From contig JAJEKV010000107.1 in assembly GCA_021234155.1 (NCBI GenBank), positions 1,726,317-1,790,316 on the forward strand: a DNA stretch of 64,000 nt. The letters run 5' to 3'. The notes below the pieces were generated by a model. It did not search any database. It worked only from the letters and a program-made list of their open reading frames with translations, and was not told the DNA's origin. The position numbers and the translations under genes are program-made. Below, piece by piece: positions 1-11,464 of this stretch. This DNA comes from Isoetes taiwanensis (lineage: Eukaryota; Streptophyta; Lycopodiopsida; Isoetales; Isoetaceae). Position 1 is the stretch's first letter. Each line of letters opens with the position of its first letter.

Positions 1-1577
1 TATTACGTATTGTTGGGGGTGGATTAACCCTCCTTATAAGTCGTGGGCTTAGTGTGATTATCTTGGTCTCTCAAATGTTTTCTGAACTAGGACGACCAGA
101 TTCCTTTCAAGAAATTGCCATAGTATTTTTTAAGAGATTATCGTTTTATACATTCGACATTTAATAAAAACTCAAAGATAAGTAACTAGCAAGACTAAAG
201 AGGCAAGGAGAATAGACAAGCGCTAATTTGAATTAAGATATCATGCATGAGAAGCCTAAAATTCACAAAGCAGCCATGAAAATAAAAATGGAAAAGTTGG
301 ATTGGTAAGGCAAAGTAGTTCTCTCAAGTTAGGACAAATCTCAACCAATTCCAGATAGTTGATACAACAGTGAAAGAGACGTGAATCCTCTGGCACCTAA
401 AGAGCTTAAACCATCAAATTTGGTTTATTAAGAAGGATCGATGAATTGGCAGCAGTGCCAATTCCACAGAAGGTGCACTGAGCGAGTAAGAAATAAGAGA
501 AAGACCGAAAGTAAAGAAGGAGCGAGCTGCTAACAAAAAAATAGCATCATATGTAGATAAAGGAATACCAAATTAGAACCCAGGAAATTTTGAAGGAACC
601 TACTGGTGCAGATGATGAGACGATCTGGGGAATACCTTAGACACAATTTATGCATCATTACCAAGACATCACTAATAGCCAAGGAAGTCGTACTTGGCAC
701 AAGATAAAAGCAAAGGGTCAAACAACAAACAATCGAAAGCAAGAGATAGAGACTTAATAGATGTACAACGACTAATATCTTCGCTAGCTGCTAGATGGAT
801 TATAAAATAACTGCCAATATATTGTGGGCAGCCTCCATTATATACGCGAGTGGATTCAATAATAAGTGAACCCGTAAAAATGATAGGAATAGTAATGGTG
901 AGTTATGATTCCGAAAATGGTCTGCAGAAAGACCCCGACGAATGGAGGAATTAAGCGGTGAGAAAACAAAAAGGGCCACATGGATAAGCATTTTGAAACA
1001 GCAAGCCATCCAGACTCTATTGATAATATTAAAAAGTGTAAGAAGAATAAGGTACTTAACCGCCTATACTTCAAGAAGGCATTGACAATTGGGCCACTAG
1101 GGACAAATTGATACAAAGAAAACCCAAAAGGCGGTTTTTTATCCCAATGAAATAATTAACCCGCTTTATGATCATCTTCAAGATTTTGCATACACTTCTT
1201 CAATGACATCAGGCTCCTCGAGAAATGTTGTGGTAAAGATGAAGACAAATTGAGCCCCTAGTAGACTTGCAAATGCTACGCATTGTATGGACTTGTTTAG
1301 TCGATGAATAATCGAGACAACCTATTGGCAGAGTATTTAGTCCGCCTGTGGATGCCCCATTTGACCAATATTGTGGTTCCACATTGACCAATTGAGGGAT
1401 GGCTTAACTCCGAAGACACCTAAATTGATCGAGTTCAACTGAAAATTCAGATTTTTTTTGGCAGCTCATATACATCGATGATGTGGACTCTAGCCTGCCA
1501 CATCGGACTGGAATGAGTGGGATCCATGAGTCTTCCTACTGAGGAGCTTCAGCAATATTTAAAAATTTGCATTGTAT
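1..1577. other. No gene recognised
   Basis: AT-rich anonymous sequence. Short open frames exist on the minus strand (for example around 530-1116 and 1209-1391), but they have no recognisable domain, no codon regularity and no splice context. I treat them as chance. No repeat structure was noticed. Confidence 0.5.
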
Positions 1578-1814
1578 ATGGAACGAAACCAAGTGAAATT
1601 TCCTTCCTCGAGAGCTTCCGCGACTCTCGCATTAGCCAATCGTGCCTTACCGCAGTACGCCTCGGGGCCGCTGCATTTCGGTGACGCGGCGATTTTGGTT
1701 AATATTCACCATAAGATTGAATTGTGGATGATACCGGGCGCGCGAAAGTTTCTTGCTTGCCACCTTCAAGAATCCTGCAAGTACCAAGCTCATTCTTTGG
1801 GCATACAGATATAA
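1578..1814 (+). CDS. Unidentified short ORF, possibly an exon fragment
   Basis: An ATG-initiated frame of 78 codons. The local base composition is more GC-rich and CG-containing than the flanks, and the middle reads GPLHFGDAAILVN. That small motif is reminiscent of the G-x-L-x-(F/Y)-GD-x-x-x-L-x-N stretch in CFAP161-type ciliary proteins, which occur in plants with flagellated sperm. Nothing else of that family was found nearby: no following exon was identified between 1.8 and 4.7 kb. The resemblance rests on about a dozen residues and may be chance. If real, it would be a single surviving exon. Function is not assigned. Confidence 0.2.
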   Translation: MERNQVKFPSSRASATLALANRALPQYASGPLHFGDAAILVNIHHKIELWMIPGARKFLACHLQESCKYQAHSLGIQI

Positions 1815-4739
1815 ATAACTTCTAATCCGGCATAGTCATCTCCCTACTATGGGGATACTTCTTTAGAAGATAAGCAATTTCATTTGTGTCATAGGTCTGG
1901 TGGAATTTTTTCGTTTTGCATTCCACCTCAAACTCTAACCACAAAACCATCTTGAAATCGGGGCCCTTTAATTTCCACAAATAGCAGCTTTAAAAGACAA
2001 CAATTTCATATAATGTGAAGATAATCAATGAGATTGAACACATAGGAGAAAGCATTTCCTTCAATTATATTGTATGTCGTAAAATGCCAAATGTGCAAAA
2101 CTTACTTTAAATCTAGTCAATCCATATCAATTGACGGCGAAATACCGAAAGCCAAAACAAAAATACCAGTCATCCAGGAGACGTGTTGCATTCAACGAGA
2201 TGTTTTGCAATAAAGACTCAATTGTGGAAGTAGTTTTGAGAAGATTTCTTTAAGGAAGATACTTTTTGACGGTAAACAATGTGCCAGTACATATAGAAGA
2301 CTTTAAAACTGAGAATATGTCAAATATGAAACCCTCTGGTGCACTATGTTTTAAATAGCCATTTTTAAAAACGCAGATCAACAGTTGACTTCAATCTCTT
2401 TGTTCGCTTCCACCAGAATCAGCGAATTGCCTTTCTAACCGCTGACAGTCGCTATAGATCTATTTTCCCTTGCACAACGATTATCTCTTGAAGCTCCCAT
2501 TCATCATCAGCCTTTGACCTCCCCAAGGAGAACTCTGACACGCTTTTCCTTGGCTTTTACTTCATTATTTCCAAATGGTTTCAAATCATAACTTCTTTCT
2601 TGCCGCTTGTTAGCCCTTGAACCTGATACACGGAAGTAGTATTGGATCAATCCCAAAAGCCAAGGTTTGCCGTGAAAGCAAGATCGCCATAGTCCGTGAT
2701 CCACTTAAGGGTCAATTATGTGCCCATATCAATTTATTGTACCTTGACACATATTTCTAAATAACTCTTGTTTTTCAAGTTACCCCTATTTTAAGTTCTC
2801 ATTTGTTTGTAATTCTCATATCCATATCGTAATTCAACAATAGACCTTTTGCTAGCATCATTAGCTCAAGCAAAATGTTACTTTGAAATCACATGATCGG
2901 AACAAGATATAATGATATAGCACTGTCTAAAGTTAGAAAATGCATTTCGCTAATTTTGGATTAAAGAATGTCTCCGCCAAGTTGTGGGTTTCTACGTGAT
3001 TGCCTTAGTTCTAAATTTCCATGCTTCAAGCCTCACAAGTAGTTTCTTTTTATTCAAATAAGATGCACTAATTAAAAGTACATGAATTTTCTTGTATTTT
3101 CAACACTTATAAATAGCAATGTAAGAAATGTCTTTCTTTTATTAGAAGATTATGGCCAAATGTTTCCACCTATTTTCCATACACCTTGGTTATAAGTATC
3201 CACAAAAATTTTCTGCAATCATCCTTGTTGATCTCACTTTGCTGGCAACTTCACTCCTGCTAGTCAATGCTTAGAATTGGAAGCGGGGAAACTAAGGCAT
3301 AAAAAATCTTCATTGATATACAGACGGAGAAATTGTAATTTATTTTATTTGAACATCCAAATAAAATTCGCTTCCACTAGTCACGAGTTTCGCATCGGAC
3401 GCCAACAAAAATTGAATTGAATTGAAATTATCTCAATACCCTATTAAATACCCATGCAAAGTGTATTGACTACTTTGACGCTGGAAATTAATGGCTTTAC
3501 CCTCAGTGACTTTAAATCATCTAAAAAGAGACCTACTTCTGCCTCAAGAGGATTCTCTTCGCCTAACACCGTGGTTTTACTACTGTGAATTGTAAAGTGC
3601 GAAAATAGTCGTACAGTGGGCGCGTATCGGGAGGTGTCGTTAAATCATCCGGTGACTATTACCGTAACCCATGGTTTGGGCACGCCATTCTTTCATGTGC
3701 ACGCGCTTTATTATCATTTTGTTGTATTTTGTTATCCGATATTCTTGTTTTTCTATCGCCGTCGCTTATGCCCCATCTTTTATTGGTCCCATAACCCAAC
3801 CCGATTGGGATCTTTGTATTGGTTCCATAACCCACTAGTTTCGCGAACGCTAAAATTTCATTCATCTATCTATCTTATTTTACCGCTGGCCCAATAATAA
3901 AGAGTCACGATGTAAGTGTATAATAAATTCACGACGCAGGTGTCCTTAAGACCTCGTCGTGGAAGGCCCCATTTGCTTCTTTCGGACGCACCATTTTATT
4001 TAAACCGGGTTGGTTAAACGAGCAATTCTTATCATCCAAGGATGCCAAGCCTATGGAGGACCTCTCTTCCTACTTCATTTTGTCCTTTAAGCCCGCCGCA
4101 GTTGGCCGGTACAATTCTTTTTCCTTTTTTTCTTTCAAACAATGCCATCAGATGAGCAGTGCAGAACCGAATCGCCCCTAATCGTCTTCTTTTTGAGATC
4201 TTCATCATTATCGATTGCATGATTTACAACCGCAATTATTCAAGATAATATTACACGGGTTTCGCACCCGAGGTTATGTTTCACCTGGATTAAACGCCAA
4301 TGTTGGATGGCGGGTCTCCCACAATTCTCAATACATTGAGATACTTTCCTAATACTCACAAGCACCGTAAGAATTTGCCTCACTTGCCCGTCACTCCAAA
4401 TCTAAAATATTTTTAAGCGCTTCACATTTCTATGGCAATTATGATAGCGCATCCGGTTTAGGCCATCTTTTTATACTTTATGGGATGGAAAGGCATGGAG
4501 TCTAGTGGTCGGAGAAATCGGTTATGACTATTATTACCGAATCCATCTGACTCCAAGCCAAAAACAACTAAAATTTTGTCTCAAAGAGCTCGATGGTGAT
4601 CATGATAACGGCCCTTCATCTCAAGGCCGAATCTAGACTTCTTCCAAATGGGTCATACTACTTCAAACCTGAAATGAACCCTTCTACTTACTTTGGCGAG
4701 CCAATATAGGCAAATTCATTCTCTTAAGTATGCACTAAA
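1815..4739. other. No gene recognised; anonymous repeat-derived sequence
   Basis: No protein family was recognised on either strand. From about 3600 the sequence becomes richer in CG and CCG words, like the neighbouring copia element, which suggests older transposon-derived DNA. Open frames at 3616-3897 (+), 3659-3865 (-) and 4032-4220 (-) show no domain. Confidence 0.45.
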
Positions 4740-5104
4740 TGTTGATAGAACTAGTGCAAAACTAGCACAAACCCGCAAAGATCGAATTCTCAAGAGATAG
4801 AATAGAAGAACAAGAACTAATTTCTATTGAGAAAAGCAATAGGAAATACAAAATCTCTACTTCAAGCATTTCATAGTACATAACGCATAATCAATATATA
4901 CAACCGGGTGAGAGAAGAAGAATAGTAGTCTACCGCTTAACCAATCGCCCATTAATTACGGCACTAATTTAGGGTTTGGTGTTACACGACAAAGTGCTGC
5001 TTTTCTCATACATTTTCAAAGACTTCTCAAGACTGTAGGCTAAGGTGGCCAACCACTTCTTTTTTCAACACATTATGCTTAGTCGCGATATTTATATTCC
5101 AACA
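4740..5104 (-). repeat. 3' LTR of the 4.7-10 kb copia element
   Basis: On the plus strand it begins TGTTGATAGAAC and ends ATATTTATATTCCAACA, so the ends are TG...CA with a TGTTG/CAACA inverted repeat. It matches 9617-9964 over its length. Differences cluster where the other copy has CTG or CAG words. The bases after 5104 (CTCTCCCTTAA) are the complement of a TTAAGGGAGAG polypurine tract, which fixes this copy as the 3' LTR of a minus-strand element. Confidence 0.88.
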
Positions 5105-5232
5105 CTCTCCCTTAAATGTTGTTTACTTTCGCGTAAGAAAATCAAATGTGAAACTAAAGGCGATCCTTTCTCTTCTTCACCGCATTTCTTCCATGCCCAA
5201 GCCTCCTTCACATTGATCTAACTTAGATCCAA

Positions 5233-5622
5233 CTAATGGTTTGGTAAAGCCATCGACAAACCCATCCTGGGAGGAGCAATGAACAAGTTGAGAAGATCCC
5301 CATTTGGATCTCGCCACCGGACAAAACACAAGTGGGTGTCAAGATGTTTTGTCTTTGGGTGGTACTTAGCATCCCGGGCAAGATGGATGGTACTTGTGTT
5401 GTCACACAATAATAAACAGAGATGGAGGTACTGCGGCAGACTGATCCACAAATGTTTAAGCCACAACAATTCCTCGCATCCCAACATCATGCTTTGAATT
5501 CTCCGCCGCGGTGCCGATTGACATTGGGACCGTCTTTTGGACAACCATGTCGGCCGCGTTAGGGCCCTATGAACGTGGACCATCCCTTGCTGGACCTCCC
5601 CCGCTATCATGACAATTAGCAT
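5233..5622 (-). pseudogene. Copia RNase H domain, broken frame
   Basis: The frame reads EELLWLKHLWISL, then LLCDNTSTIHLARDAKYH, then KTKHLDTHLCFVR. These are the conserved C-terminal blocks of copia RNase H: the D-N-x-S/T-x-I-x-L-A block and the K-T-K-H-I-D/E-x-x-x-H-F-x-R block. The N-terminal third of the frame is out of register with the family, consistent with a frameshift. It is part of the minus-strand polyprotein, next to the 3' LTR. Confidence 0.85.
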
Positions 5623-5699
5623 GATCTACATCAACAAAGACTTCGGCTGGAAATCGAGGGACCTCTCGATAAAAGAGACCTTCCCTCGAACTCCCCTTC

Positions 5700-6470
5700 G
5701 ATATGCCAGCCTTTTAGCGTCCAAAGGCGCGATCGCCTCGATTGCTCATGAATCTCGCCAAGACTCCCAATGTTGAAAGAGATATCAGGTTAGTGACCGT
5801 GGAGATATATCAACGCCCTACCAAGCTCTCAGAGGTGGGATCACACTCCTCACCATCGTCCAAATCAAGCCTGCCTTTGTGCCCGATCAGTGGGGACTTG
5901 CCACACCTTTGCAATCTTGCATAATGCATAATTGTAACATTTTTTTGATATATTTCTCGCCAGAAAGATAGATGCCATTCGAAAAGTCGCCACACTTCTA
6001 CACCTTAAACAATAATGTATAAGGCCAAGGTCGGGCCATCTCGGCGATCTAAGATAACTTCAACTTCAAATGTAGAAATCAACATATCAAGATTCCCCGT
6101 GATGATCAAATCATCAACATACAAAAACCACAACGCACATTCGCCTTCATGTGATTTGTAATAAAGATTGGGGTCACGTGACTTCTCGAACCCCTCACTA
6201 AGAAGAAAAGCATTAATTTTCGATGCAACATCTTGAGCCTCGCTTCAAGCCATAAATGCTTTTTCAAATGACAAACCAAATTTTTCCATCCTGGAGGTTG
6301 AGTCATATAGACCTCTTCCTCCAAATCACCATTCAAAAAAAAGGCACTTAATGTCCATTTGAAACATTAACCAACCTTTCATCGCGAACAACTATAATCG
6401 ATCTAATAGTGGACATTCTCCGCTACGGGAGCAAAGACTTCATCATAATCTAAGCCTTTTTTTACGTGCA
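5700..6470 (-). pseudogene. Copia reverse transcriptase, fragmented
   Basis: The minus strand encodes NGDLEEEVYMTQPPGW ending near 6336 (the copia RT block before the palm). A YVDD box is present at 6110-6121, followed by LII. Upstream, around 6430-6470, the frame reads like the Y-D-E-V-F-A-P-V block. Frames change several times between these motifs, so the RT cannot be made from this copy. Order and spacing agree with copia RT, and RNase H follows downstream at 5233-5622. Confidence 0.82.
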
Positions 6471-7577
6471 AAACCCTTGGCTACAAGTCTAGCTTTGTGT
6501 TTTGACATTGTCCCATCAAAGATGAAATTTGGTTCTAAAACACCCACTTACGCGACCAATAACGTTAGGCTTATCACCGAGTTCAAACAAATTCCCATGT
6601 GCCTTGCTTCACAATTGAGAGTATTCTTCTTCCATTGCATGCCGCCACCGCGATCACTAGTCGCTTCATGAAAGGTGTGTAGATCAACATGATCCCGAGA
6701 CCTTGCCATTAAGGCAAGGTTACATGATCCATTAGACTTCTCCCCTGCTTCTCCATCGACGGCCGATCTCCCCAGTTCAACAACAAAATACAAATGTGTC
6801 GCAACCCGGCTCGCAACAATTTGTTTCTCCTTGAGACGTCTGATCTCCCTAGGTTCTACAACGGGGAGGTATAGCGGTGTGCTACAATAGTCGTCGTAAT
6901 GCGCCGGATCGTGGTGCTACGCATCTTCATGTGTACGGACTCCCCAAGGAACCAACCCTCACCACACCGGACCATAGGGCGAATGGGATTGGGATCATCC
7001 CTCGCCACTACTTCGTGCAAATGTGAGTTCACCGGAGAAACCACTAGAGAGGGGAGAGAAAGGTCTACCGGCAAACCGCTATCGACTTCCAACATCCAAG
7101 CCGTCATTGTGAACTGCCCGAGAATCACTTCGATAGACCATCATACATGATCTTCAACGAATCCCTTAACCCACGCTTACAATAACCCCGCTTGTTGGAA
7201 GGATCATACAACTTGTAACCTTTCTCGATTTTCTAGATACCCAATGAAGATGGCTTTTAACAGCCCTGTCATGCAACTTCCCATACTTTTTTCAGCTTTT
7301 CAAGAAGGGAAGCATGCCGCCATCCAAACACCCTCAAATGAGACACACATCCGGTTTCATTCTCCCCAAATGCTTCATAAGGAGTCACATCCCCGGATCG
7401 CCTTTAGTAGGCGCATCTATTTGCCAAATATGTTCCGCATCCTCATCGCTTCTCCCCAAAAGATTCAAAGTAGCTTGTTTGTGACTCATCATAGATCTTG
7501 CCAAATCAAGCAAAGATCTATTCCTCCTTTCGGCCTACACCATTTTGTGGATGAGCATAAGGAATGATTAACTGTTT

Positions 7578-8100
7578 TCAATACCTTTCTTCCATGAGAA
7601 ACTCATCAAAGGCATTAGAAACATATTCACCTCCATTGTCACTTCTCAACTTTTTATTACTAACCCTCCTCTTTTTCAACCTGCCGCTTTGAAGGCCTTG
7701 AACTTGCCAAGCACCTCGGATTTGTAAAGGCAAAGTATACACCCAAGTGTACCCTACTGAAATCATCAATCGTGGTCAAGAAATACCTCTTTTCACCTAG
7801 TGAAACATCAGGCATATAGCACAAATCAATGCAGCGAAGAGGTTGAGTTGCTCGATGAATAGCCTGCAAAAGGTTGAGGTTGCTTTCGATGGCACGCAAC
7901 ACTCAAGCTGACACAAAGGGAATACCTGAACCATCTTTGTTCCACGCATATACAGCATGCTCCAACATGACCAAAACGCATGCCACGCCAAAATCAGCAC
8001 ATACAAGACCATGTTCGGGCCTATGAACTGAACCATCAAAGACATACAAGCCATTCTGCAGTCGGCCACATCGTACATGAACCGCACTTTTCAAGTCAAT
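7578..8100 (-). pseudogene. Copia integrase region, fragmented
   Basis: Minus-strand frames carry KRYFLTTIDDFSR (the start of the integrase core with its first catalytic Asp region) and LRSDNGGEYVSNAFDEFL (the D-N-G-G-E-Y block holding the second catalytic Asp). Between 7903 and 8094 the frame resembles the GAG-pre-integrase region but is degraded. At least one frameshift separates the two integrase blocks. Confidence 0.82.
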
Positions 8101-8882
8101 TCCTTCAAGTGGATTTCAGCAGATAGGCTTTTCCATTTCGGTAGAACAATGTAATGGCTCTCGCTTTTATCAAATTCAGCAGCCAGACATGATATTAGAT
8201 CGTAATCCGAGCAAACATGACATTCCTCACCTTACTAACTACATCACTATGCAATTGAAAAGCTACAATCCCCTTTCCCCGTGGATAGGGAAGAGAATAT
8301 CCATCACCCATCTTCACATCACCTCCTCCGAGGTTCAAGTTCAGAAAACACATCCAATCCCCAAGAAGATGAACCGTGGCCCTCGAATTCCAAAAATCCA
8401 GTCCTTCCAGAAGGAGCTGGCCCGCCGCAAGATTGAGATATTCAGCATCAAAGTGGCACACGCAACAAAGACTTGTCTCTCCCTTTAGAGTTGACCGTGT
8501 TTCTCGTGTCACTATCCTTTGAGCTTTTCTTCTCCTTCTTACAATTCGAACCAGTGACCCTTTTCACCACAATTCCAAAGACTTGAACTCCTTTGGATTT
8601 TTTTTACCTTCAGACTTCACATTTTCTCCTTCCTAGAGTCTTTGCTATCAGCAAACTTCTTTTCTTGGTGTCACCGAGAAGTAGACACAAAATTAGCATG
8701 GTCCACTCTCTCATCCCTTTGCTTCTGCACCAACCCTCTTTGTTGCAAAGAGAATGGTTACTTTGGCTATATCAATCTTCTCCTTGTACCGATCTTCAAG
8801 AGATAATATCATACCTAAGGAGGAAGACCAACCAAGATATCTTGAATCACTGCTTTTTTTTTACAAAGACACTCCACCAAAA

Positions 8883-9330
8883 TTATGTAATCCAAGCCCA
8901 TTGCTTCATCTGAGTAAGGTATGCTGTGACAGATTTGAAGTCACTTAGTTGGGCATGTCTTATTTTGTTCTGGATCAGCATTTGGGTAGCCATACCCTTG
9001 CTATCAAGAGACTTCTCCAAATGAGACCACATCTCCTTGAACTCAGTAAAATGGTTGATTTCATGACCAATTGTCTCTTCAGCCAACATTTTGACAAGAG
9101 CACAAGCTTTCTGGTTTATCCTGTCAGCATCTGCTGACTTGGTGCTGATAAAGTCTTTATCAAACACCGCTCCCATGTCACTAAATATCAACAAACACCG
9201 CTCCCATGTCACTAAATATCAAATAATTCACCATGAACTTCTTCCAAGCATGGTAATTATTATTAGTGAGCTTTGCATTCTGTGAGAACTTGAATGGATC
9301 CATGAGCAGCCAAAAAGATGGTTGAGAAAA
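8883..9330 (-). pseudogene. Copia gag (UBN2-type), broken
   Basis: The N-terminal part reads MDPFKFSQNAKLTNNNYHAWK (ending near 9300). The later part reads TEFKEMWSHLEKSLDSKG and KIRHAQLSDFKSVTAYL, typical of copia gag of the UBN2 type. A 31-bp tandem duplication at 9168-9223 sits inside it and breaks the frame between the two blocks. The zinc-knuckle part would lie below 8883 and was not recognised. Confidence 0.8.
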
Positions 9331-9607
9331 CAAATTCGCCACCAAACAAAGCACCCACCAGAAAAGTTGAATCTTGAATTTTGTCGCCAAAAAGGTCTTG
9401 GAAAACTCAATCTCCGCACTGTAACTTGTTGGAAAATCCAATCACTCTCCCAAAACACTTCCTCCGTGCCAAAAGCAAGAATCTTCTCCACGTCGCAATG
9501 AGATTTTCCACCACCAAATCTCAGCCAAAGATCTCCTGGAAACAATGGCCAATCCAATTTGGATGCTTCTCCAATAGCTTGCTCTATTCTTCCCTCAAGA
9601 AAGCGTA

Positions 9608-9616
9608 TGATACCAT
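9608..9616 (-). promoter_or_regulatory. Primer binding site (initiator Met tRNA)
   Basis: On the minus strand the bases just inside the 5' LTR read TGGTATCAT, matching the TGGTATCAGAGC primer site complementary to the 3' end of initiator methionine tRNA. It sets the inner border of the 5' LTR and the direction of the element. Confidence 0.7.
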
Positions 9617-9964
9617 AATAGAACTAGTGCAAAACTAGCACAAACCCGCAAGATCGACTCAAGAGATAGAATAGAAGAACAAGAACGACTCTATTGAGAA
9701 AAGCAATAGGAAATACAATCTCTACTTCTGAGCATTTCATAGTACATAACGTACAATCAATATATACAACCGGTGAGACTAAGAATAGTAGTCTACCATT
9801 TAACCACCGCCCATTAATTACGGCACTAATTTAGGGTCGGTGCTCAGTGCTGACAAAGTGCTGCCTTCTGTACATTTCAACACCTTCTCAGCACCTGAGT
9901 GCTAAGTGCTGAACCACTGCTGTTTCAGCACATTATGCTTAGTCAGCATATTTATATTCCAACA
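9617..9964 (-). repeat. 5' LTR of the 4.7-10 kb copia element
   Basis: A direct repeat of 4740-5104. It keeps several CTG/CAG-containing words (for example AGTGCTGAACCACTGCTG and TTTCAGCACATTATGC) that are altered or shortened in the other copy. The inner edge (TGATACCATAATAG) differs from the TGTTGATAG edge of the 3' LTR because the terminal few bases have diverged. Confidence 0.85.
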
Positions 9965-10036
9965 AATGTAATGTTGCAAAGATTATGAAAATGATCTCTC
10001 TTTTAATATGTATTGAACAAGTTCCAATTTGTGCAG

Positions 10037-10680
10037 GTATCCCCAAGACCCCTATGATAGAATTTGGAGCCCTTTTAATTTTGAGAAAGGGATTAACACA
10101 ACCAAGACAGCTCCAAAACTTTCGCAAGATTCCCCACCAAGTGTTTTGTCATCAAAGACCCCTGTGGCCCTTACATTATACTTGGTACAATTTGAGCTTA
10201 GCTACTACGAAACTCTACCTCAATCTTTTCTTCTGGGACTTCCGAGATAGACAAAAAAACGACACTTGTATTTTCAAAGTGTTACTCAAAGTAGACGATG
10301 AAGTTATAGATGGGACCAATGTTACTTTAACCCTTAATTCCCAGCCTAAGAGCCATCTCATTCAAGTGCAAAATCTGCCCAGCAAGTTCAGGCTAGAGCT
10401 TAGTCTCTCTTCCTTGCCCAATTCCACCATGCCACCTCTCCTTAATGCAATTGAAGTTTATGAAGTGGGATATTTTAATTTTACACAATCACCATCATCC
10501 CCGGCCCAATCCCCTTCCTCATTAGAGCCACCAATGACACCATCAATATCTTCGCCTTCGCCTCCTCCGCCAACTTCATCCACTTTATCTGGAACCTCAT
10601 CAACTTTATTGAACATCACTACCAACCTCCATATGCTTCTCATAATTTGTACCATATCGTACTTTTTGTTTGGACTTTGA
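10037..10680 (+). CDS. Malectin-like domain protein, 3' exon(s); frame break; no kinase
   Basis: A splice acceptor (TTTGTGCAG) precedes a frame reading RYPQDPYDRIWSPF, the signature near the middle of plant malectin-like (Pfam PF12819) domains. After about 10200 the homology continues in another frame: KLYLNLFFWDFRDRQKNDT, then PNSTMPPLLNAIEVYEV, the usual domain end. A single frameshift, a missed small intron or an assembly error separates them. After the domain comes a Pro/Ser-rich stretch (SPSPPPPTSST) and a hydrophobic tail (HMLLIICTISYFLFGL) ending in a stop. This layout suggests a GPI-anchored or tail-anchored cell-surface protein rather than the usual receptor kinase. Upstream exons with a signal peptide were not found; the copia element abuts this exon. 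It could be a pseudogene. Confidence 0.65.
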
Positions 10681-11088
10681 GTTTATGCTTAAAATAAGCA
10701 TCTTAAATTTGTATCTTCCATTGAATCCAAAGCTATGTGATTTAGATACTAGAAATGGCATGTGATTTATATACTACAAATGGTAGTATATTTTGGCTAA
10801 ACTAAGGTGGATTCATGCAATAGACTAAAGTGGCCCACCATCTTGCATTTATGTATCTTCCATATACAGGAATGTTTTTTTTGCAAACATTCCTGGTATG
10901 GAAAATGCCGACGCGCAGAGCGCGGAGGCTCTTTACACACCAGGAATGTTTGCATACATTTGCCACATCATCCTTGATCTGCAAATCCTCCACCACCATC
11001 AAATAATCCCAACAAGACGAGAACGTGGTTGAAGAAAGTAGACATGCAACTTTAAGAAAGGATGAAGCAAATTAAAGTTGTCACCTTC
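10681..11088. other. Intergenic, with a perfect hairpin
   Basis: No gene. It contains a perfect 11-bp stem hairpin at 10867-10895 (CAGGAATGTTT / AAACATTCCTG). A further direct copy of CAGGAATGTTTGC starts at 10941, and a GC-rich GACGCGCAGAGCGCGGAG patch lies between them. Confidence 0.6.
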
Positions 11089-11277
11089 ATAAGCCAGTGG
11101 AAAAAATTCTTTGAACGTGCGCAAACAACTGATGTGGAAAGACTATAAGCAATGGATAGCTATCTAAGAGATCAAGCCCAAACATGGTGGCAAGGCCGAA
11201 AAGAGTGTGATCCTAAGGTAGACAAGTGGGAAAGTTTCATTTGAAGCGCATTATCTTCCTTCCAACTATAATCTGAA
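11089..11277 (+). pseudogene. LTR-retrotransposon gag fragment (gypsy type)
   Basis: One frame reads ISQWKKFFERAQTTDVERL, stop, AMDSYLRDQAQTWWQG, then DKWESF, stop, SALSSFQL. The Y-L-x-x-x-A-x-x-W-W block followed by W-x-x-F is the hallmark of the Retrotrans_gag domain of Ty3/gypsy elements. Three in-frame stops are present, and no protease or RT follows before the next element at 11474. It is an isolated relic. Confidence 0.6.
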
Positions 11278-11464
11278 ACAATGAATGGAGCAGCCAGAAC
11301 ATACACACTACCCTACAACAAATTGATTCCACAGAGAAATCTATCTACAGAGGCTGCCCAAAAGAATACAGATTCCAACACTATGAAGAAAAAATGGACG
11401 CATCCATAAAATAAAATTCTTACCATGTGTAACTATGTGTAACTGTGACAGAACATTTAAACAT

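Larger units (their letters stand above)
4740..9964 (-). mobile_element. Ty1/copia retrotransposon, degenerate, minus strand
   Basis: A complete but decayed copia element read on the minus strand: 5' LTR (about 9617-9964), initiator-Met primer site, gag, integrase, reverse transcriptase, RNase H, a purine tract next to 5105, and 3' LTR (4740-5104). The copia order (integrase before RT) is preserved. The polyprotein is broken into many short frames by frameshifts and stops, so it is not autonomous as assembled. I see no matching 5-bp target duplication: the flanks are CTAAA before 4740 and AATGT after 9964. It lies directly upstream of the surviving malectin-like exon at 10037, so it may have inserted into an intron of that gene. 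Confidence 0.9.
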
